Shown here: positions 29,429 through 32,743 of the stretch, one piece after another | How the letters are laid out: every line of letters begins with the position of its first letter | Numbering within the stretch: position 1 is the stretch's first letter | Assembly: GCA_003150395.1 (NCBI GenBank) | Contig: QAMI01000025.1 | Location: forward strand, 1-32,743 | Reading direction: 5' to 3' | DNA from: Candidatus Gastranaerophilales bacterium | GTDB taxonomy: Bacteria > Cyanobacteriota > Vampirovibrionia > Gastranaerophilales > Gastranaerophilaceae | Length of the DNA stretch: 32,743 bases | Notes under the pieces: model-generated | Told to the model about the DNA's origin: nothing | Databases searched by the model: none | The model's input: the letters and a program-made list of their open reading frames with translations, nothing else | Position numbers and translations under genes: made by a program

Positions 29429-30065
29429 AAACCTCTTTATAAGTTTTGAAGTGTGTTTTGCAGACTTCAGAAAGCCTTTCGCGGCCATATTTAGAGATAA
29501 AGTCTTTTGCCGCATCTTTAACCTGTGCAGCACAGCCTTTCGGGAATTTCACACCGAATTCAGCCTCCATTGCGGCAATTTTATGTACAAAAGCCGCTCT
29601 CGCAAGGATTGAAGCCGCAGCAACAGCAATATCGCTTTCTGCCCTTACCATTTGTTCTAAACGTATTGACTGGCCTTTTTTCATCAACGCGGATTTAATC
29701 AGTCCTTCGTCGCCAAACTGGTCTGAAAGAGCATATTCACATTCTTTTTTTTCAAGAATATTTTCAATCGCACGCGCATGTCCCCAGGCAAGAAGTCTGT
29801 TAAGATTTTTAATGTTGGAATAAAGTTCGTTATATCTTTTGTTCGAAATTACAATAACCGTATGCTCCGCATTTGCCTTAATTTTCGGCTCAAGTTCCAG
29901 AATTTTCTTGTCAGAAATCTTTTTACTGTCTTTAATCCCCAGTTTCAGGAATAACTCAGACCCGCGCTCATCAACAAGCACACCTGCAACACAAAGCGGC
30001 CCGAAAAAATCTCCTTTTCCGGATTCATCAACTCCAATATGAGGTATAAAATCAAATTCATTCAT
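29427..30065 (-). CDS. RNase HIII-like ribonuclease H, lacking the N-terminal domain
   Basis: The 212-residue protein cleaves RNA in RNA/DNA hybrids. The catalytic opening IGVDESGKGDFFGPLCVAGV is the RNase HIII (rnhC) version, not the GVDEAGRG of RNase HII. Further acidic residues lie in ALSDQFGDEGL and VRAESDIAVAAASILARAAF. RNase HIII usually has about 300 residues with an N-terminal TBP-like substrate-binding domain; here the protein begins eight residues before the first catalytic strand, so that domain is absent. Its start overlaps the upstream PBP stop as TAATG (coupled translation). Confidence 0.85.
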   Translation of the reverse strand: MNEFDFIPHIGVDESGKGDFFGPLCVAGVLVDERGSELFLKLGIKDSKKISDKKILELEPKIKANAEHTVIVISNKRYNELYSNIKNLNRLLAWGHARAIENILEKKECEYALSDQFGDEGLIKSALMKKGQSIRLEQMVRAESDIAVAAASILARAAFVHKIAAMEAEFGVKFPKGCAAQVKDAAKDFISKYGRERLSEVCKTHFKTYKEV

Positions 30066-32209
30066 TAATGTAAACTCTCCGGAACTGCCATTGGTATAGG
30101 AACTGGAGCTTTGGGCACCTGCTGCTGCACTGGCTGAGGTACAGGTTGTGGTTTTGGAGATTCTGTTTGTGATTGTTTGAAGTTTTTAACAACATCAGAA
30201 GGAGTTACTGCCGGTTGAATATTCTCCTGCTGCGGCTGAGCTGGTTGTTCTGCCGGTTTTTGACTTTCAACATTTTCTTCCTCAGCTTTCGGTTCTTCAC
30301 GTTTAACTTCTCCGCCGGCTTTATAAGGCTTAAGTTCAACGTCTGGATAATCAAAATCTGCATTCTTATATGGTTCAGTTGCAACCTTCATTATATCACG
30401 CCAAATTAAAGCCGGAACTGTTCCGCCCTGAACTGATTTGAAGTTGTCTGTGTTGTCATCGTTTCCAACCCATACGCCTGTAACGACATTCGGTGTATAT
30501 CCGATAAAGCTTGCATCTTTGTAGTCATCTGTTGTTCCGGTTTTACCGGCTGCAGGCTTGCCTATATTTGCAGCGGCACCGGTTCCGCTTTTGATTACGT
30601 TTTTAAGCATCGCAGTCATAACAGCGGCTGTATTATAACTTAACTGATGGGAAGCTTTTGCTTTCGGGGCACGGTACACAACTTTTCCACGCGAAGTTTC
30701 AACGCTTTCGATTGCATAAGGCTGGACAACATACCCGCCATTTGCAAAAGCACCGTAAGCTCTTGTAATTTCATATAATTTAGTTCCATTTGAACCGAGT
30801 GCGATTGTATAATCGTATTCAAGCGGGGTTGAAATTCCGAGAACTCTCGCAAGCTGGATTACAGAGCGAACGCCGACTTCTTTAATCATTCTTGCGGCAC
30901 AAACATTTGAAGAAAGCATTAACGCTTTATAAACGGGAATTTTTCCTCTGTATTTGTTGCCGTAATTTCTTGGTGACCAGTCTCCAAGTGTAACCGGTGA
31001 ATCATCAATCAAATCATTCGGGTTGATACCTTTTTCAATAGCAGCGGCATAAACAAAAGGCTTAAATGCAGACCCGGGAGGTCTTACTGCTTGAACACGA
31101 TCAAACTGGCTTTTTGTATAATCTTTTCCTCCTGCATAAGCCAAAATTCTTCCATCAATCGGGCTGAAAGAGAAAACAGCGGCCTGTTGATTGTTGCCTT
31201 TTAATCCGTACGCATTGAGGTTTCTAATAATTGCTTCATTGGCTTTTTGCTGGGTTTTGAAATCAAGTGTTGTTACAACTTTATAACCGCCTTGCGAAAT
31301 ATCAGTCTCATCAAAACCGAGTTTTTCAAGCTCTGCCATTACCAAATCGCAAAAATATGGAGCTTTGTTTGTTGTGTAATAGCGAGGCATAACACTTAGT
31401 TTAACTTTTGCTTCTTTTGCTTTTTCATACTGGTCTTTGTCTATATAACCCATTTTGTACATTCTTAAAAGCACCTGGTTACGTCGTTTTATAGCCAAAT
31501 CAAGATTGTTGAAAGGCGAATAAACTGACGGCGCCTGTGGAAGACCTGCTATTAAAGCAAGTTCAGGCAAGGTAAGGTTTTTAAGTTTTTTGTTGAAATA
31601 AATTTCTGCCGCACCTTCAACCCCGTACGCGCCGGAGCCAAGATAAACGTTATTCATATACATTTCCAAAATCTGTTCTTTAGAAATAGTTTTTTCAATT
31701 CTTGCTGCGATAACAAGTTCTTTTAACTTTCTATCAAAGGTTTTTTCATTTGAAAGGAACAGAATTCTTGCAAGCTGCTGTGTAATTGTACTTGCTCCCT
31801 GCACAAACTTTCTTGCCAGAAGGTTTTGGACAGTTGAACGAGCAAGCCCGTAAATATCATAGCCGTGATGTTTATAAAAATTCTTATCTTCAGTTGCAAT
31901 TAGAGCGTTAATAAAATCCTGCGGAACTTCTTTGATATCAACACGAGAATAAGTATATGCGGTAAAGGTTTTGATAATTTCGCCGTCATGTGCATGGAAT
32001 TTAGTTACAATATTGGGTTTAAATCCGTCAAGATTGTTAATCGGAGGCAGGGATGAAAGATAAAGATTGAACGATACACCGGCCGCCAAAACAAACGCAA
32101 TACCAAGAATTAAAGTTATTCTGACACTTCTCAGAAATCCGTTTTCTTTTTTGATAATATTTCTTTTTGCTGCCGCCTTGTCTGAATTTGAGCGTTTTAT
32201 CCTTACCAT
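30065..32209 (-). CDS. Class A penicillin-binding protein 1A (glycosyltransferase/transpeptidase)
   Basis: The 714-residue bifunctional murein synthase is anchored by one TM (about 29-50). The GT51 domain includes ATEDKNFYKHHGYD with catalytic Glu107, QGASTITQQLAR, RKLKELVIAARIEKTISKEQ and the NNVYLGSGAYGVEGAA segment. The transpeptidase domain has the SxxK motif with Ser380 and Lys383 (PPGSAFKPF), SSN at 433-435 and KTG at 556-558 (AAGKTGTTDDYKDASFIGY). The last 90 or so residues are a Pro/Gln/Glu-rich low-complexity tail (from about 625). Length and order are normal for PBP1A/ponA. A promoter lies at 32244-32272; AAGGGA is about 11 nt before ATG. Translationally coupled to the RNase H gene. 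Confidence 0.97.
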   Translation of the reverse strand: MVRIKRSNSDKAAAKRNIIKKENGFLRSVRITLILGIAFVLAAGVSFNLYLSSLPPINNLDGFKPNIVTKFHAHDGEIIKTFTAYTYSRVDIKEVPQDFINALIATEDKNFYKHHGYDIYGLARSTVQNLLARKFVQGASTITQQLARILFLSNEKTFDRKLKELVIAARIEKTISKEQILEMYMNNVYLGSGAYGVEGAAEIYFNKKLKNLTLPELALIAGLPQAPSVYSPFNNLDLAIKRRNQVLLRMYKMGYIDKDQYEKAKEAKVKLSVMPRYYTTNKAPYFCDLVMAELEKLGFDETDISQGGYKVVTTLDFKTQQKANEAIIRNLNAYGLKGNNQQAAVFSFSPIDGRILAYAGGKDYTKSQFDRVQAVRPPGSAFKPFVYAAAIEKGINPNDLIDDSPVTLGDWSPRNYGNKYRGKIPVYKALMLSSNVCAARMIKEVGVRSVIQLARVLGISTPLEYDYTIALGSNGTKLYEITRAYGAFANGGYVVQPYAIESVETSRGKVVYRAPKAKASHQLSYNTAAVMTAMLKNVIKSGTGAAANIGKPAAGKTGTTDDYKDASFIGYTPNVVTGVWVGNDDNTDNFKSVQGGTVPALIWRDIMKVATEPYKNADFDYPDVELKPYKAGGEVKREEPKAEEENVESQKPAEQPAQPQQENIQPAVTPSDVVKNFKQSQTESPKPQPVPQPVQQQVPKAPVPIPMAVPESLH

Positions 32210-32243
32210 TTGTATAAATTATCCCTTCTTATTAACTTATAGA

Positions 32244-32272
32244 ATTTTAGTATAAAATTAATATATAAGCAA
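32244..32272 (-). promoter_or_regulatory. Promoter of the class A PBP gene
   Basis: On the minus strand, TTGCTT (32267-32272) and TAAAAT (32244-32249) are spaced 17 bp, giving a start about 28 nt before the ATG. Confidence 0.6.
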
Positions 32273-32303
32273 GTTTTGCAACAATTTAGGTTATAATATT
32301 GTT

Positions 32304-32708
32304 ATGTTTGACTTTATATTTTCGATAATCAACGAAATACGCTCATATTTTGTGCCGGAAAAACAGGTATATGAAGTAACAGGCGAATGTAAAAAATGCG
32401 GCAAATGCTGTAATTATATGTACAGCGTTGACACTTATACTGAAAAAGAATTCAAAATTATGCAGTTTTTATTTCCAAAATACAGAAGGTTTTACATTAA
32501 GGGCAAGGATGAATTCGGAAACTTCATATTTGCCTGCAAACTTGTAACAGACGAAGGCTTATGTTCGGATTACAAAAGACGTCCTGCCATGTGCAGGAAT
32601 TACCCTGCAAAAAGGATTTACTTTCTGGGAAAACTTCATGAAGGCTGCGGATATAAAGTTAATATCAAAAAATTTGAAGATTATTTATCTGACAGAATGC
32701 AAAAATAA
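32304..32708 (+). CDS. YkgJ-type CxxCxxCC cysteine-cluster protein
   Basis: The 134-residue protein has the YkgJ/UPF0153 signature: Cys29-x2-Cys32-x2-Cys35-Cys36 (CKKCGKCC), then Cys78, Cys87 in EGLCSDYKRRPAMC with Cys97, RNYPA, and Cys115. The Cys set probably binds zinc or an iron-sulfur cluster; the cellular role is not established. An N-terminal amphipathic helix (FDFIFSIINEIRSYF) precedes the cluster. No Shine-Dalgarno is visible; TATAAT (32292-32297) ends exactly 6 nt before ATG, so the mRNA is probably leaderless. Divergent from the PBP gene. Confidence 0.88.
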   Translation: MFDFIFSIINEIRSYFVPEKQVYEVTGECKKCGKCCNYMYSVDTYTEKEFKIMQFLFPKYRRFYIKGKDEFGNFIFACKLVTDEGLCSDYKRRPAMCRNYPAKRIYFLGKLHEGCGYKVNIKKFEDYLSDRMQK

Positions 32709-32743
32709 GTTATAAAATTGCAAGTTTACAATTTGCCATAAAA

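Noticed and set aside
32714..32733. AAATTG/CAATTT dyad after the YkgJ-like gene
   Set aside because: The 6-bp AT-rich stem has no T-run and the window ends just after; too weak to call a terminator.

Overview
The window looks like a chromosomal segment from a low-GC, gut-type relative of the Cyanobacteria, most likely Vampirovibrionia/Melainabacteria, order Gastranaerophilales. This rests on three things: AT-rich housekeeping genes of bacterial type; a DprA/Smf-like Rossmann protein (20051-20644) whose motifs match a stand-alone form I know from Cyanobacteria; and several lineage-style proteins of unknown function, namely short proteins with an N-terminal 'NFT' motif and a 579-residue protein starting MGLAASQARFLAITAR. 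No photosynthesis, flagellar or phage genes are visible. The taxonomic call is inference from recognised families, not from a search.

Layout. 1-5.7 kb: 5' end of a U32 peptidase, a small membrane protein, an iron alcohol dehydrogenase, a YeiH-type transporter, phosphoglycerate kinase, an OmpH/Skp-like protein and a glyoxalase. 5.7-10.4 kb: a minus-strand block with the rpsF-ssb-(73-aa ORF)-rpsR cluster, dapF and a Zn/Cd P-type ATPase divergent from its ArsR/SmtB regulator, with operators between them. 10.5-14.3 kb: ybaK, a zinc alcohol dehydrogenase, a three-gene unit ending in a DUF1266 protein, and tRNA-Ser(UGA). 14.3-22 kb: a small NFT-motif protein, ffh, a divergent XRE regulator/60-aa ORF pair around a perfect palindrome, a degenerate repeat tract, pcrA, the DprA-like gene and an alpha-solenoid gene. 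21.85-22.15 kb: a compact pair of convergent short transcription units that resembles a type I toxin-antitoxin locus. 22.2-32.7 kb: a Nudix/HAD pair, a small exported protein, rseP, a TPR protein, the 579-aa protein, an RNase HIII-like gene coupled to a class A PBP, and a YkgJ-type cysteine-cluster protein.

Non-coding structure is rich. There are palindromic or inverted-repeat elements at about 5.1, 17.1-17.4, 25.5-25.6 and 29.3-29.4 kb, and one palindrome lies in frame inside dapF. Many promoters carry an extended -10 of the form ATGnTAWAAT. Three genes (the U32 peptidase, the TPR protein and the YkgJ-like protein) have TATAAT exactly 6 nt before the ATG and no Shine-Dalgarno sequence, so they look leaderless.

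The observation most worth testing is at 21859-22151. A plus-strand consensus promoter drives a roughly 105-nt RNA. It converges on a minus-strand consensus promoter that drives a 32-aa ORF with an unusually complete Shine-Dalgarno sequence. The two units share a 15-bp bidirectional terminator, and the ORF leader can mask its own ribosome site. This arrangement parallels Fst/par-like type I systems, but the peptide has no family I recognise.
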